Shown: positions 26,845 through 39,567 of the stretch, in pieces
Layout: each line of letters begins with the position of its first letter
Numbering within the stretch: position 1 is the stretch's first letter
Assembly: GCA_964036275.1 (NCBI GenBank)
Contig: OZ038439.1
Location: 7,198,169-7,262,168, forward strand
Length of the DNA stretch: 64,000 bases
DNA from: Litoditis marina
Taxonomy: Eukaryota; Nematoda; Chromadorea; Rhabditida; Rhabditidae
Direction: 5' to 3'
Made by a program: the position numbers and the translations under genes
Notes under the pieces: generated by a model
Databases searched by the model: none
What the model saw: only the letters and a program-made list of their open reading frames with translations
Told to the model about the DNA's origin: nothing

Positions 26845-29800
26845 TTACATTAGTTGGTTTTTCGCATAAATATTTTCGGATACTACGACCTCCCCAGCAG
26901 GACCGGGACATTTGGTGTTCCATTTTCCTTCATCATTGCAGTACATGGGAAATGATGTGGGGAGAGTGGGAGTGAGGTCAAAGGGACCACCCGCCTCCAC
27001 ACAGAGCTCGTTGTCAAGCTGAGAGAAAATATTGTCATGTGTAGATTTTCATGATTTCTTCAGTTGGATCAAATATCGATCAAGAACGTTCGCCAACAAA
27101 AACAGGCAACCAAGTGCTACATCTAGCCAGCGGCAGGACTCTAGCGACATCCACGGCTCTATCAGTAACATAGCGTACTTTCCACAAAAAGTACAGAAAT
27201 GTACGTATGTATCAGTTTGTCTGAAACAACCGCTTAGAAAAAAATGTTCTCCACAAAGTTGTTGTGAAGTGTGTACCTACGGTTCATAATTTTCATTCAA
27301 TTCGATATTTCAAAGTCTGAGACTTACCCAAAAGGACTTTGCGTCTCCTTCGTTGTAAATTTTCACTATAGCACATTGAGGTCTTCCTTCAATCGTCACC
27401 GCCCTGAAACGGAAGTTGTTTTGAATTTGAATCTCTCACACATTTCATGACTCAATATTTTTCAAGTCAAGAAATGTGCGAGATTTTAGTACGTGGTTGT
27501 TTTCGGATTTTCTTCAAAATTCTGTAGTGTTTTCTGCACCTTCTCTTTCACAAACTCTATGTTTGAGAGCCAAATATTGAATTGTTCATCAGAAAATATC
27601 TTCTGAATTGTTTACGGATTACTGTAGAAGGACATCGATTGGTAAAACAGAGTATAACAGCTTGGGCTGTTTGCTGTTTCTGTTGGATATTAAATAGATT
27701 GAGACCGTATAATTTCACTCAGAACGTTCTGTAGGGAGTTCCACTCACCCAAGTGTCAAGGTAACGTTTCCTAGCAAATTTCCACTTTCAATTAAGGGCT
27801 CCAGCTGTTTGATCGTACACGTTTGACACAACGGCGTCTCTGAACACAGAAAGTGCATTGTTCATTAAAATCCTACGTTCTTCTGATCTTTATTTCATTC
27901 TGTTTTCATTATTTTGAAAGGGTTCAATTGACACCCCATCCCTCTAAAATATTTCACATCTTTAACTGAGAAATCAAAAACTGATTAATACAAGTATCAA
28001 TTACTTGATTAGTCACTGTTTAGGCAGTTCATGAACTACTGGCCAACTTCCCATTCAAGTAAGTTAGGAAAAATATAACACGACTGGAAACAATTATAAT
28101 TAAATAGATGGTTCTTGTCGAAAACACAGATTCCGCGTGTGGCCCTGTTCTGAAACAAACGAAATTAAAGGTTCTTTTTATCAAAATCTTCTTTCTGTCT
28201 TCATTCTCTCAGCGAGGCACGAATCTCAACAAACTCATGAGCAATTCTCATCACACATTAACTACCAAGTGTCAATGTTAAACCAAAGAGATCTTAATAA
28301 TGTGATCAAGGTCTCATAATAATTCTCGATCAGGTGATCTCATAGAATCACTGAGTGGTTTCCATTGTTCCGCGGGACCGCGGATGACGCTCTCACGATA
28401 GCAATAGAATACATTCGTTTTTAGATCGGGGAATGAACCGTAGTCTGGGGACACAGTCTAGGGATAATCACAAACGAGTATTACTTTTTCATATAGATTG
28501 CGCTTTTTAGTTGGAAGATCATTATTGGAAATCTAAGCGATTCACTGTAAGATTCCCCGAACGAATGATTAATAGTATCGAATAGGATAAAAAATATTGT
28601 ATTCTTATTTGCAATCGAAATATAACACTACAACTATATATCAGAGCTCGTTTTAATGAACAACCCAAATTTTCCGGCCCGTGCTCGCCCAACTATGTTT
28701 GTGCCTTGACACACCGCCGGAATGAGAGTGTCGCGAAACAGTGCACAATGCGAGAGACGCAGGATGGGATGAAGGGGCCGGGAGGTTCTGACATACATTT
28801 TTTGGAGAATCAAAAGTCGACAAAAGGTTATAACTGCTCTGTCCCACGTTTACTATAAAGTTTATCGTGCTGAACCATACCTTTGACCATTTCCCGTATT
28901 TCAAAAGACGTGGTTATACTCTTGGAACCTCCAGAACAGGACCTCGTTTCCCATATTCCTTCCTTCCCGCAATGCAGTTCGGATTGGGCCGGAGTTGTCG
29001 ACAAAAACGGGTTGGAAAAACAGGTTTCATTGTCAACCTGTAGAACAACGTGGGTATGGTTGCTTTTCACGTGAACTTTTTCGACGTTTCATTGTTCTCT
29101 GTTTCCTGTTTCTTGCATAACCGAATTTCTTACCCTATCTCATGAAAATCGTTGATTTGTGGACTATTAGCATCTCGAAAAACGAGATAACCAAATTAAA
29201 TCCAGAAGAAAGTGATGAAGAATTATAAAACCAGTACTGCAAAACGTTGGAAATTCGATTCTTCTTGTAGAAATCCTTATATCGAATACAACGTGTTTTA
29301 TGAATATACACATTGTATTGAATAAAGTTCTCACCAGAATTTCCATTCCAGTGATTGTCTTCTGTTCTACGATAAGACTGGCAGCTGTACAGCCGGTAGT
29401 CACAGTCAGATTACTGCAAATGAAAATGAATAAATATCGATTTCTCCATTTTTCTTTTAATAGAAAACAGATGTCTAGGATAGTTAAGAGACCTGTGGGT
29501 GTTTTCCGTCGCTGATTCATATTTGCTCTGTTTTACAATAACATAAGTTCACGCTAAGCGTTTTCTAGTAGTACAAACGATTGTTTTCTACACACTCCAA
29601 TCAGTCAACCCGGTCGCACATGTAATTCGCTGGAACCCGATTAAAGGAACCCAACCAGTCTCCCCTGAGCTGAACCCGTAGGTAAAAAATTACCCGATTG
29701 TGGTGACATGCACTTTGGATACGTATAGTGAGCGCTCCAATGTATAACTAGAACTATCGGATCAAACTGCAGATCAGAGGACGCTAGAAGACGGTCAGTG

Positions 29801-30987
29801 AGTCTGTTTTCATTTTCTCAGAGGGGTTAAACGGATTATGACCCAACCTCTTGAGAAAACCCAAAGGGTCGGAACGGTTTGAGTACATCTCTTACATGGA
29901 CTTTATCATATCAGACAACCGAGCGGAGTGCGTTCACTACTTCTGGAATTCCGCTACCAAATCCTGTTTCTCAACATTTTAGTGACCTTTGACATGACGT
30001 GTTTAGTCAAGTATTTGACCTACCCGACCGAAATCGAGATGTTGCCCGGAGAGTGGTCGAGAACATTAACCAGCGTTTCTTTCGAACATGTTCTGCATTT
30101 TGGAGGCGCTAAATGGAATAGAAAATGATCGATTAAGTCGCGATTTGACACGCCACTCTACATGTAGTGGGTGCCAAATTTATAAAATTTTGTCTCTCAC
30201 CGGAATCGAACCTGCGAGCAAAAGATTCGTAGCAGGCCGCTAACCACTGCGCTGTTAGAGCACATAACGTGCGTGTTTTGGAATCGAAGACATGTTTACG
30301 TACACAGCGGAAAGTGAGATATACAATACCCTCCCGCTTTTCCTTTGGCGACGACTATAGATGTGCTATTCCGTTGGAAAAATGTGAAAGTATTCCTAAT
30401 TCAACCGATTTAAGTGTTGAGGCCCGTGGAATTTTCCCAGAAGTTTGAAAGCTCACTTTTACATATTATGTGCCAACACTAGTTTGGTTTGAGCTCACAC
30501 CTTGATTAGTTGGTGAGTCAATTGCAGTGGGTTCCTTTCATATATTACCTTGTTATGATACTTTGATACAGTATCAAACTTCCAGGAATCTCTCGGGTCG
30601 GACATTCGCATCTTATTCATTTACTTGTTAAAAGTTGTGTATTTGCGTAGAAAAAGGATTTCAGTTTAATATTCGACCCACACACAAGAGATTTTCCCAT
30701 TCCTTCATAGTGTACAGATATTATTTAAAATTGGTCATTCAATTCTTTTCGGTCGTTTTCAACATTTTCTGATTACGAAAATTCAACCCGTTTCCACTTG
30801 AGACGTTCCAACCTATCACAACTCAGAAAAAGTGACGATGAGTGCAACTCTGTTTTTTCAATTTATTTCCCGAGATATATTTTATATGTGATACATGTTT
30901 TACATGTATAAATAGATTAAATAACTCACGATAGTAGCAGCCCCACGCCGCACCGGATAGAAGGATGAACACACACAGTTGGTACAT
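26845..30987 (-). CDS. Secreted protein with worm Cys-rich (C6/DUF281-like) domains, model incomplete
   Basis: Exons on the minus strand: 30987-30930 (signal peptide, MYQLCVFILLSGAAWG), an unresolved gap, then 29413-29335, 29037-28881, 27839-27749, 27403-27328 and 27018-26845. The lengths 79, 157, 91 and 76 equal those of the corresponding exons in the lectin gene at 18961-25859, so the two share ancestry in this part. Sequence landmarks are GCTAASLIVE, HCGKEGIWE, CQTCTIKQLEP and MYCNDEGKWN. No lectin domain was found. The exon encoding the first CxxC half-domain (85 nt in the neighbour) is missing between 29414 and 30929, and the phases across that gap do not join. Either it was lost, or it is too diverged to see, or the signal exon is wrongly assigned. 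A tRNA-bearing element lies 17 bp upstream of the proposed ATG. Function unknown; presumably extracellular. Confidence 0.65.
28680..28793 (+). mobile_element. Partial CATCCCATCC palindromic element
   Basis: The right end GAGAGACGCAGGATGGGATG matches the complete copies at 57443 and 60008. The left inverted arm is degraded. It lies in an intron of the Cys-rich gene. Confidence 0.55.
29780..29900 (+). repeat. Dispersed repeat shared with 48455-48610
   Basis: GGTCAGTGAGTCTGTTTTC followed by GAGGGGTTAAAC and GAGAAAACCCAAAGG matches a second copy near 48455 with scattered differences. It is non-coding and lies in an intron. Confidence 0.55.
30163..30359 (-). mobile_element. tRNA-bearing MITE-like element, copy 3
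   Basis: A full-length reverse copy. On the minus strand it starts TATAGTCGTCGCC and ends GGCACCCACTACA. The B-box-like GGTTCGATTCCGG is intact and an A-box-like TAACAGCGCAGTGGTTAG is present. Confidence 0.85.
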
Positions 30988-31003
30988 TTCGAATCTCTTC
31001 AAG

Positions 31004-31200
31004 TATATAGTGAGTGCCAAATTTATAAATTTCTGTCTCTTGCCGGAGCCGAACCTGAGAGCAAAAAATTCGTAGCAGGGCGCTAACCACTGCGTTATTA
31101 AAGCACATAACCAGACAGCTTAGGAATCGAAGACATGTGTGCGTGCACAGCGGAAAGTGAGATATACAGTACCCTACAGCCTTTTCGTTGGCGACTACTA
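31004..31200 (-). mobile_element. tRNA-bearing MITE-like element, copy 4
   Basis: A full-length reverse copy ending in GGCACTCACTATATA on the minus strand. It stops only 17 bp before the proposed start codon at 30987, so it would lie in the promoter or 5' leader of that gene. Confidence 0.85.
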
Positions 31201-32567
31201 AATTACTTTTTGAATGCAGGTCACAATATAGTGTGAAGAAAACGGTTGAATAAGTTTTACGATTTGCCATACTTATTCTGTTTTTTTCTTTTCAACGACT
31301 TATAGAAAAAACTTCACTAACAATTTTCGAAAAATTCTTAGATACTATCTGAACAGAAGACTTAGCGAATAAACACTGTGATCATCCGAAGACGAAATAC
31401 AAAGAAATAATAATGAATTCTAATTGGATGAAAAGAACAATTCCTGAATCGTGTGTCAATTGAGATGTTAATCTATCGTCACTTTATTCGTGGCGTTAGA
31501 AAATCAGCCGAGAAAACGCTAGCATCCGAAATGACATAGTTGGTGGGTTTTTGGAAGTTTTGAAAGCAAGAAGTCCCCGCCGAGAAACTTTCAGTATCAA
31601 ATGTTCTTTACACGCAGAATCAACTGATCGGACTTTCAAAGACTTTTATAGGGACGATACCTCTTAAATGTACAATGCATGTAATTTGAAGAGAAAAAAA
31701 TAATGTCTTCTGCGCAAAGATTACATTTCTCCCCGTACAACCAAAAACTGAATGATACGAAGCAAACACAAAGAGAAAAAGATTTTGGTAAAACCCTCAC
31801 TGTTTTTTCTGTTCTCGTATACTCACAAATTTTTTCTCATGTACTCACAAATTTTTCTTCACAGATTTGATTTGTGATAACTGCAATGCTGAAGAGATTG
31901 TCTGTGAACTAAGCAAATGGAGATGTTCACAACTTTTTCCCATTCGATGAAATGAAGATTGTATTGAAATGACATTAGATAGTTCAAATCTGTATTCATA
32001 AAAAAAACATGTTATAATGTGACTGCTTATAGTTCGTTTCACCCATCGATTGTAGTCAGCCATGCTGGCCGAGCACACCCTACATCTTTTTTCATTACAA
32101 ATAAAAATTCGAAAAGTGGTTATTTTGAGTTTTTTGCACATATTTTGTGTGCAAACAGTTACCACATATTCTATGAGTAATTGAAACAACCTTCTGTGCA
32201 ATTAAATGAGATTTGAGAAACGGTCCGAAAAGATGGTTGTATATCATTGTTTTTTTTTTATTTCGGCCATCATGATCATATGGCCGGCTGCTTGTGGGCG
32301 CCGCGCCACTTATGACAGCTGAGTTCAATACCCAGCTTGTGCATCAGTTTTTATTAGACTGTAAGACGAAAAGCGCTGAGAGGTCATGAATATGTGAAAC
32401 AGTAGATAGATAGATATAATTTTTCGCGATTGGAAAAATGTAAGAAAACATAGGATAGTGGCGGTAGGGTATAGTACGGTTGTCTATACAGCTCATAATT
32501 TTCAGGAGAACAAAATGGGAAAGAACGACAAAAAGAACACTTTCATTGACAGTTTCATTTGAAGTAT
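31201..32567. other. Intergenic, mostly unassigned AT-rich DNA
   Basis: No convincing exon on either strand. The only notable item is a tRNA-like stretch near 32262-32335. The remaining frames are short and lack splice context. Confidence 0.6.
32262..32335 (+). other. tRNA-like or Pol III box relic
   Basis: GAGTTCAATACCC fits a loose B box, and a GC-rich stretch (GGCCGGCTGCTTGTGGGC) lies upstream where an A box would be. It is weak evidence for a tRNA-derived repeat and not a tRNA gene. Confidence 0.3.
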
Positions 32568-35283
32568 TCAAACTGATTCGCAGTGGGCCTGCACTCCTGG
32601 ATAGCAGGTACAGTTGAACTGCTTGCCATCTTGCACGATCAATCCAGATGTTCCTTCTTTTATGGAATACTTGAATTTCTCCGTTGCGGTAGTAGAGTTC
32701 TCTATTCTCACGTGGACACAATCTAAAAACAAACAACATCGCACGAATATGATACTTGGACCACAAATAAAAGCCTTTCAGAAGATTGCATTTCTGCCGG
32801 TCTCCAAATATAAATTCAAATTTCAAGTTGTATTCATCACATGTAACTATGCTACTTAGTGGTGGTCCGCGATTGGAACACTATAGTCGTCGCCCACGAA
32901 AGGGCGGAAGAGTACTGTATATCTCCCTTTCCGCTATGTACGCACGCATGTCTTCGATTCTTAGGCTTGCCGGTTACGTACTCTAATAGCGCAGTGGTTA
33001 GCGCTCTGTCGCGATTCTTTTGCTCGCATGTTCGATTCCGGCGAGATATGAATATTCATAAAATTGACACAACCCTATATAACGAATATGCTTGCTTGTT
33101 GATTGCAGTTCCGATTCCGGCGTCAGACAGAAATTCAAAAATTTGTCACCTGTTATAGGTCAGATCGAATTTTTATGAAACAGGCTCTATTTCAACTCGT
33201 TTTGTCGGTTTTATATGAGATTTCTGTGAGACTTCGCTCTTAAAGGGGGGCTGCATTGAATGCTACTTGGCTAACGGCGTTAGCCGAAAAGGCACGAGAT
33301 TCAGAGAAGTGCGCGCAATCGATATTCATTCACTCCAAATCACCCTCTGCGTCTCTGACACAAGCAGATAAGTTAGTGAAATTTTGAAAACAGAAATTGG
33401 ACATTCTAGTAAGAAACATTCATATATCAAATGGTCTCAGTTCGATCTCTTATTTGAAAATTTCTTGCAGCCCCCCCCCCCCCCTTTTTAAACAGTATTT
33501 GAAATCTCGATTTGTTGAAAACGATTGTAAAAAACGGACGCAAGCTGGTCCTAAGTTCACAATTAGTTATCAACCTACGGGTGGCTTTCATCCTTGTTCC
33601 TGAACCGTATTTCTCACAAGTCCATCTACAGCCGAAATTATATTCTTTAGTGAAATGGTCGTTGGTTTCTCCAAACCTCACCACATTTCCGTCGGATTTA
33701 TCATAGCACCCTGGAGATAAACAGGTTCGAATCGGGAGGAGTAGAGTCATTCATCACGCTCCAAATGAGAACACGTGCAAAATACGAAAAAAGTTCTCCG
33801 GGTTCACTTAATTTTGCTGTTAGCCACTATCATCTGAGTACTCAAAAATACAAACACAGTGAAATTGCACGTGGAAATTTTCCAGTGTGAATCATAAGTT
33901 CCGACTGAATGGAACTTCAGCGATCTACGAAAGTTAACGAACAACTCGGTTAATTTTTAGTTTATTTCTCACAAGATAAGTGAGTTTGTCAATTGACAAC
34001 AGACTACATTTGGTATTTTTACGAGAATCACCACTCACCAGCGAGGAAGGGGTACTTTGGAGCTCCTTCTTCACAACTTGGGCACTCAAATACAAACTTG
34101 CTGCTCCCCCACTCGTACAGAAATCTTCAAAGAAACCTCAAATTATAGGGTCCTGCTTCGCGTCCCTAGACCGGTTTTTACTTTGATTTTCGGGCACCAG
34201 GGACTAATAATTGTTCATTCGTCCACAATATAATCTGTTCATGAACGCCGGTTGCAATTACGGTTCATTATGGAAAACAAAACTGTTATCCTGAGGTATG
34301 GCGACTCTGCAACGTCGCAGCAAATAGAGGAAAATATCCGTATGTAACTTTCCAGACATGCCTTGTTTCTAGATTATGTATCAATGGTTTCTGTCAACTC
34401 TTATAGTGACAGGTCACTTGTTGAACTCATTCCGATTGTGAGCGTAATTTGTAATTGTGAGCCTTTCATACTCGAACGACACCTTCTTTTGTCGGTTCAA
34501 ACTGGGACCACAAGTATATCTGTCACAGTCCATTTCTACTCAGACTCCTACAGTACACTCTATGATATTCCAGTACTTTCTCATGCAGACAGTAAATTTT
34601 GGGTTTCGTTTTGCTGAACACTTTTTCTACTATGAAAACAGTGAAATCAGAACCTGTTGCGTGAACAACTCACCTTTACGATGGTTATGACATAATTGAA
34701 ACGACGTGAAGGTGTACATACTGTAAGGGCCTCCGCATGAATGGAAAGCGCCATCCTACTGGTCGTCATTTGAATACACGTATTAACAATACTACGCAAA
34801 CTTTTCTTTCTTTGATAACGTCGCTTTATTGTCTGTGAGCAGATGAAAGTGCCTCCATCGAATGATGCGTCCCCACCAGCCGCCTAGCAGCATTTCTATA
34901 AAATTTGTCAAACCGTTGTGGACATCGTACCATCGATTTTGTAGGGGGCCGGCTAGTCTGCGTATCATTGATCTACACACTCTCTCAATTGCTGGCGTGT
35001 AATCAACGACCGCTCGCCCCGCATCGCTCAATCAATGGAAGCCTCTGCTGTCTTCATGGAGAGAATGGCAACTATACCGTACCTCTACCCTGGTGCTCGC
35101 CAAAATGTAGATTTCCTTCTTATGAGTACTTGACTGCATTTGGACAATTTGATTAGATTGTAGAGAATGACAAACTGACAGCTCTCCTTCCTCACAGTCA
35201 TCCTGTTCCTCCCGTGTATTACGAACAGCAAGCTCTGCGAACGCAGCAACGACGAGACAGAGGAGAAAAACACGACTGGTCAT
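32568..35283 (-). CDS. Small secreted Cys-rich protein
   Basis: Four exons on the minus strand (35283-35180, 34124-34039, 33710-33579, 32722-32568) with consistent phases give 158 residues. The signal peptide is MTSRVFLLCLVVAAFA. The mature part is rich in Cys: DDCEEGE, ECPSCEEG, GCYDKSDG, GCRWTCEKYG, HCVHV, FNCTCYPG and HC. The spacing, with a GETN-type stretch, a CxxC and a late CxCYPG, recalls single von Willebrand C (SVWC) secreted proteins, but this is only a resemblance. Donors of GTCAGT and GTAGGT type and an unusual acceptor (TTTCTTTGAAG) make the first two joins less certain than the last two. Function unknown. Two dispersed repeats lie in its last introns. Confidence 0.55.
32882..33078 (+). 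mobile_element. tRNA-bearing MITE-like element, copy 5
   Basis: Starts TATAGTCGTCGCCCACG. A-box-like TAATAGCGCAGTGGTTAG and a B-box-like TGTTCGATTCCGG are present and the 3' tail is diverged. It lies in an intron of the small Cys-rich gene. A second partial tail (GTTCCGATTCCGGCG) follows at about 33107. Confidence 0.75.
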
Positions 35284-36303
35284 CTGGCAAAGGGTAGATC
35301 AATTCAAATCAAATATTTATCACACAGTGTGTAATAACGGAACGAGAGTTTGTAACGTGAACGATTGCGCAAAGTTGAGAAAGGTGTTTTATACATCTAA
35401 ACGGAGTTATAGTAACCTAACTGGTTTTCTTAACTTTTTTTTCATTTCACCCGAGTAGGTAACCGTCGGTTGATAACCTAAACCGAAAAACCAGTTACCC
35501 TTCAGTTCAAACCAGAATTTCACACTCGGCAATCCTTTGAAAAATCAAAAGGGCTTTTCGGAATGCGCTTCAGAATGTGTGATCACTGTATTTCACTGTA
35601 ATGTGTGAACCATGTGTGATCACTATCACAAAGTATGTCTCAGACTATTAAAATTCATCACAGCTAGAGACTTTCTTGTAACTTTGAACAATAGAGTATA
35701 ACATTTCACTGAACCGAAGCTATAAATCATGTAAATGTTGAGAATCGAGCTGATAGAAAAGAAAACTAGATTGTTGACGTATTTTTCCTTTTCTTTCTCA
35801 CTTTTATACCCTTTTCTTCGGAGTTTGATCACCAGATTTCATTCAAACTTCAGAAATGTAAGTTGAGTCATTGATTGGATAGACTTATTTCAATACATAT
35901 ACATGCAATAACCGATTTATTCTCTTATCGTATAACAATGCATTTCATTCTAACATATTATGAATTTCTGAGTTTCTTTGTATATTTTAATGTTATGTAC
36001 AGCACAATAGATAATATTCAACAAAGAAAGAAAGCTCTCTGTTTTCAAGGAAATATGGAACACTCCTGAAAAAAGAGTATTTCGAAAGTGTCAGTTGATG
36101 AAAATCGAAACATGTCAAAAGCTTAGTTTTTTTCTCAAATCGGCTGTTGACCATGCAATGAGTGAGCTCAGATTCATGATTTTTCGAAGTGACTTGTTGT
36201 TGTGAAATACAACTCAACAGAACAGTATCATAATATTTCTCTCAGGAAAGTTTTTCAGACAATAATTTATTTTATAGAATTCTTTAAATATTGTACAGAT
36301 CGT
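35284..36303. other. Intergenic, with a small foldback
   Basis: Holds an imperfect inverted repeat at about 35408-35512, with GTAACCTAACTGGTTTT opposing AAAAACCAGTTACC. The rest is AT-rich with no supported exon. Confidence 0.5.
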
Positions 36304-38249
36304 CTACTTTTTTCCGAGGAGAAGTGCGGGCAGAATTCCGGCTTGAGGTCCTGCAATAAAATCAATTGATTGAGAAATTGTGGTTCGAGAAATTGTAAAT
36401 CATCAATTGCATCGCCGAACCGAATTAAAGTCACTTTGTTTTATGTTTTTTCCGGTTCACTAGATTTGAAAAAAGTATACGTATCCCCCTAGGGTCCGTA
36501 CACCAATGCATGATTTGAGATCAAACTACATCTAATTCATTACATCGGGACCAAACTATAACCAAGATCTCAGAACTCTATCGAGATCACGCCACTTATA
36601 ATGTTTCACTGACCATATAAGACGACGAATTTCAAACTTTTCACAAAATTCGGCTTTTTTACAGATTTACAACACTTTCTGTGAAACAAATATAGAGGCT
36701 ACAATTTAAGAGGAAAACCCGATTTGAGGCATTTCTTCAAATTTTCTATGAGGACAGCGTGTTTGGTACTCATAGAGGATAGCAATTGAAATTATCAATA
36801 AGAGAAACTCATATGGAAAATTCGTATTGAAATTTTCCATTATGTATAATTTCAATTGAAATTTTCCATTATGAATAATTACAATTGAAATTTTTCATAA
36901 CCAGAATAATTATTCACAAATGTAGTTTCACCTTTAACTATGAATAATTTCAATACGAAATATTCATAGTTTATATTAGCGAAGTATGTGAACAAAATAT
37001 TCCGTGAAAAGATTCGAACCTGCGACCTCAGTTTTGTAGTCCGACTCACTAGCCGCTGCGCTATTGTGACACATTTCTTGGGAGAGATAGGAAGCTTCAT
37101 ATACCGGTCAATGCGGCATCAATTCCCTGGTATAACTATGCGCAGTTGTCTGCCCTGGTTTGTGCTCTGTGGCGCAGTGGTAGAGTGCTCACTTAATAAC
37201 CACAAGGTCGCAGGTTCGATTCCAGTGGTTACAAGTTTTGCTGCGATCCACTGATTACCATAGAAAATTTCAATTGGAATTCTCTATTATGGGTATTTCC
37301 TATTGAAAATATCTATAGTAAAAATTTCAATTGAAAATTTCTATGGTTCGAACAATGAATATTTCATATTGAAATTCTCTATATATTTCCAAATTTGGCC
37401 CGATGGCGTAAAATCTGCCAATATTGTTAGAATGGGGTACAATTTCACAGAAAATCGCGTAAAACATGAGAAACCCGATTTTTCTATTTACTTCACAGAA
37501 AAAGCTGTAAATCTCTGAAAAAGCCAGATTTTGTGAAAAGTTTGAAATTGGTCGTCTTATATCCTCCATACCTTGAAGCGTGAATGGAGATCAAACTACA
37601 TACATATCCAATACCTTCTTCCCCATATCCGTATCTCCCCTCACATAACAACCAAACTACAACTAATACTCCGTGTGAGTTATAGTTTGATGTATATTCC
37701 ACTGACCGTATCCGTATCCCCCATAGGGTCCGCCGCCGTAGCCTCCGTAACCCCCGTATCCGCCGTGTCGCCCGTATCCATAGCCGTGGCGACCATGTCG
37801 GCGACCTCCACCGTGACCTCCTGCAAAGTATAGATTAGTTTTGAAATATAAATAAAAGTGTTTATATAAAGAAGAAAGTTCATCGCCTCACCTACTGCGT
37901 AATAATACATTCAAAACAATTCATGTATTGGTTTTCATTTGGGAACACAGTTATTTTTGCTAGGTTGTGCAATAGAATTTTCTACCACATGAACAATCCT
38001 ATATTCATCACTTAACACTCAACTATTTTAAAGTTGAATTGTTGAGAGATGATAACAAGATCGTTGGAAAGATGTATAAACAGAGTTTCAAACGTTGTCT
38101 CCTATATGTTACATGGTCAAAATACGTCAAAAAATTGTTCTATACAATAGTTTGTAGTAATTCTAATTTGACCTACCATATCTACCGTAACCTCCGTATT
38201 GAGCAGTGACGGCGACCAGAATACACAACAAAACAAAAAGACAGTTCAT
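36304..38249 (-). CDS. Gly/Tyr-rich secreted peptide precursor
   Basis: Three exons on the minus strand (38249-38177, 37820-37707, 36350-36304) with matching phases give 77 residues. The signal peptide is MNCLFVLLCILVAVTA. The mature part is dominated by Gly, Tyr, His and Arg, with YGGYGRYG, GYGYGRHGGYGGYGG and GPYGGYGYG, and ends in the hydrophobic tail GPQAGILPALLLGKK. Such GGY-rich small proteins resemble the nematode YGGYG-type neuropeptide-like and antimicrobial peptides that are induced in the epidermis on infection. That role is inferred from composition only. Intron 2 is 1.36 kb and is filled by a foldback element and a decayed copy of part of exon 2. The last exon is short (47 nt) and its assignment rests on phase and a good TTGCAG acceptor. 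Confidence 0.7.
36482..36505 (-). pseudogene. Decayed partial duplicate of the Gly/Tyr exon
   Basis: GTACGGACCCTAGGGGGATA on the minus strand matches exon 2 around GGACCCTATGGGGGATAC, but one base is missing, which creates TAG. It lies in intron 2 of the peptide gene. It is probably left from a local duplication. Confidence 0.5.
36603..37568. mobile_element. Foldback element with two opposed tRNA-like segments
   Basis: Outer arms of roughly 90 bp (from TATAAGACGAC at about 36606 and its inverse at about 37560) are inverted copies with scattered mismatches. Inner AT-rich arms built of ATTGAAATTTTCCATTATG are also inverted. Between them lie two tRNA-like segments in opposite directions: about 37012-37065 on the minus strand (AATAGCGCAGCGGCTAG, GGTTCGAATC) and about 37160-37222 on the plus strand (TGTGGCGCAGTGGTAGAG, GGTTCGATTCC). 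It fills intron 2 of the peptide gene. Confidence 0.75.
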
Positions 38250-39567
38250 TCTGAGAAGAAAAAAATTCAAAATCAATACATACTGAATGCATTCATGCAC
38301 TAAAAATGATCTATACAGACTCAAAAATGGGATCCAGTATAATTAGTCGTTGAAGGTTGGTTTTTTTTTATTTAGTCGAAAGATTGTTGGAAGATCAACG
38401 AAAATGTGAAAGCTACAAGTTGAACTCAATCATATTCTGAACATAATTAACAGCAAACAAAACGCCCAGTAGCTACACGTTCAGACTGTTAGTTGAATAA
38501 AAAAAGAAAAAGTGTGAAAACGTTTTGCCCGAACACAAAATTTTCCCCATTTCACAAAACCTAAGTTGTTCTAAAGTGCCTCTATATATCCGAATCTAAG
38601 TACAGATGAACCGAGACTGTCCCAAAGAAAGTTAGCAGAGAGCCGTTCAACCATCGTCGAATCCGTTTAAAAAGGCTTCGTGGGTCGCCAAAACTTGCTA
38701 TCAGTTGAAACAATAGCTGAGACTGATTAATGGCCAAAACGGTATTTGGATCATGAGAGAAAGTCGGAAGGAGAGAAAAGTGGACGGAAGTTGACTCTGT
38801 TCATGACGTCATTGTACCCAAATTGTTAACAATAAACTTATTATCTTTTAGTAGATTGTAAGGTTATAGACAGACGTTTGATACCTGGGACATTCTGGAA
38901 AGCTTTCGGGTTTGGGTATATTGAGCCCCTGTGTTGTTCTGCGGGACAATAGTGTAAAATACTAAAACAAAACCACTTCAACCAAATTTTCGTTCATTTC
39001 GGAATTTTTAACTGCTTAATGAATAAGAGCGAGTGTATTTTTCCGCGCGGTTTTACGCTGTGAAAACTCTGGCAGCTTAAAATACCGGAGAAGATGCAGG
39101 CTTGAATACTGGTGTCGAATTGACCTGTATCTCCTTATGAATTTCAAACAGTACAGGCGACATCTGGCTGACCCCGGTATTTTGAGTTGCAAAATTGGCG
39201 AGTCCGGTATTTTAAGTTGCAACGGTTTTTCAGAGTATATGGACTAATCCCGTGTCAACGGTCCTTTAAACTGCAACTGAAAAATGCATTGCAGATTCGA
39301 GGACCGTAGCGTTTTTAAGATCACAGAGTGAAAGTACATGGAGGATTCATATTTATGTTGTTCGATTAGGGCGACGACTACGGTTTATCTACTGTTTTCT
39401 TCATAAACTCACTAGAGTTATATTTCAATATCAACTTTTTGCTTGTTCACGTGAATGTTATATCAAATCAACTTCACATTGGACACACTTTCACATTCAT
39501 GGCGACAACCTTTATTTCATTCATTCTGCGATAATTCTGTAAACCTTCATCATGAAAAACGAATATT
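38250..39567. other. Intergenic
   Basis: Lies between the start of the Gly/Tyr gene and the end of the Kunitz gene. A solo arm of the palindromic element found at 39786 is present at about 39235-39300 (AATCCCGTGTCAACGGTCC). I see no exon. Confidence 0.55.

Noticed and set aside
33471..33484. Poly-C run as a regulatory element
   Set aside because: It is a simple homopolymer in an intron with no context to support a function; possibly a sequencing-prone site.
37160..37222. Functional tRNA genes at 24.7, 37.0 and 37.2 kb
   Set aside because: A- and B-box-like motifs exist, but acceptor and T stems do not pair well and the segments lie inside repeats.
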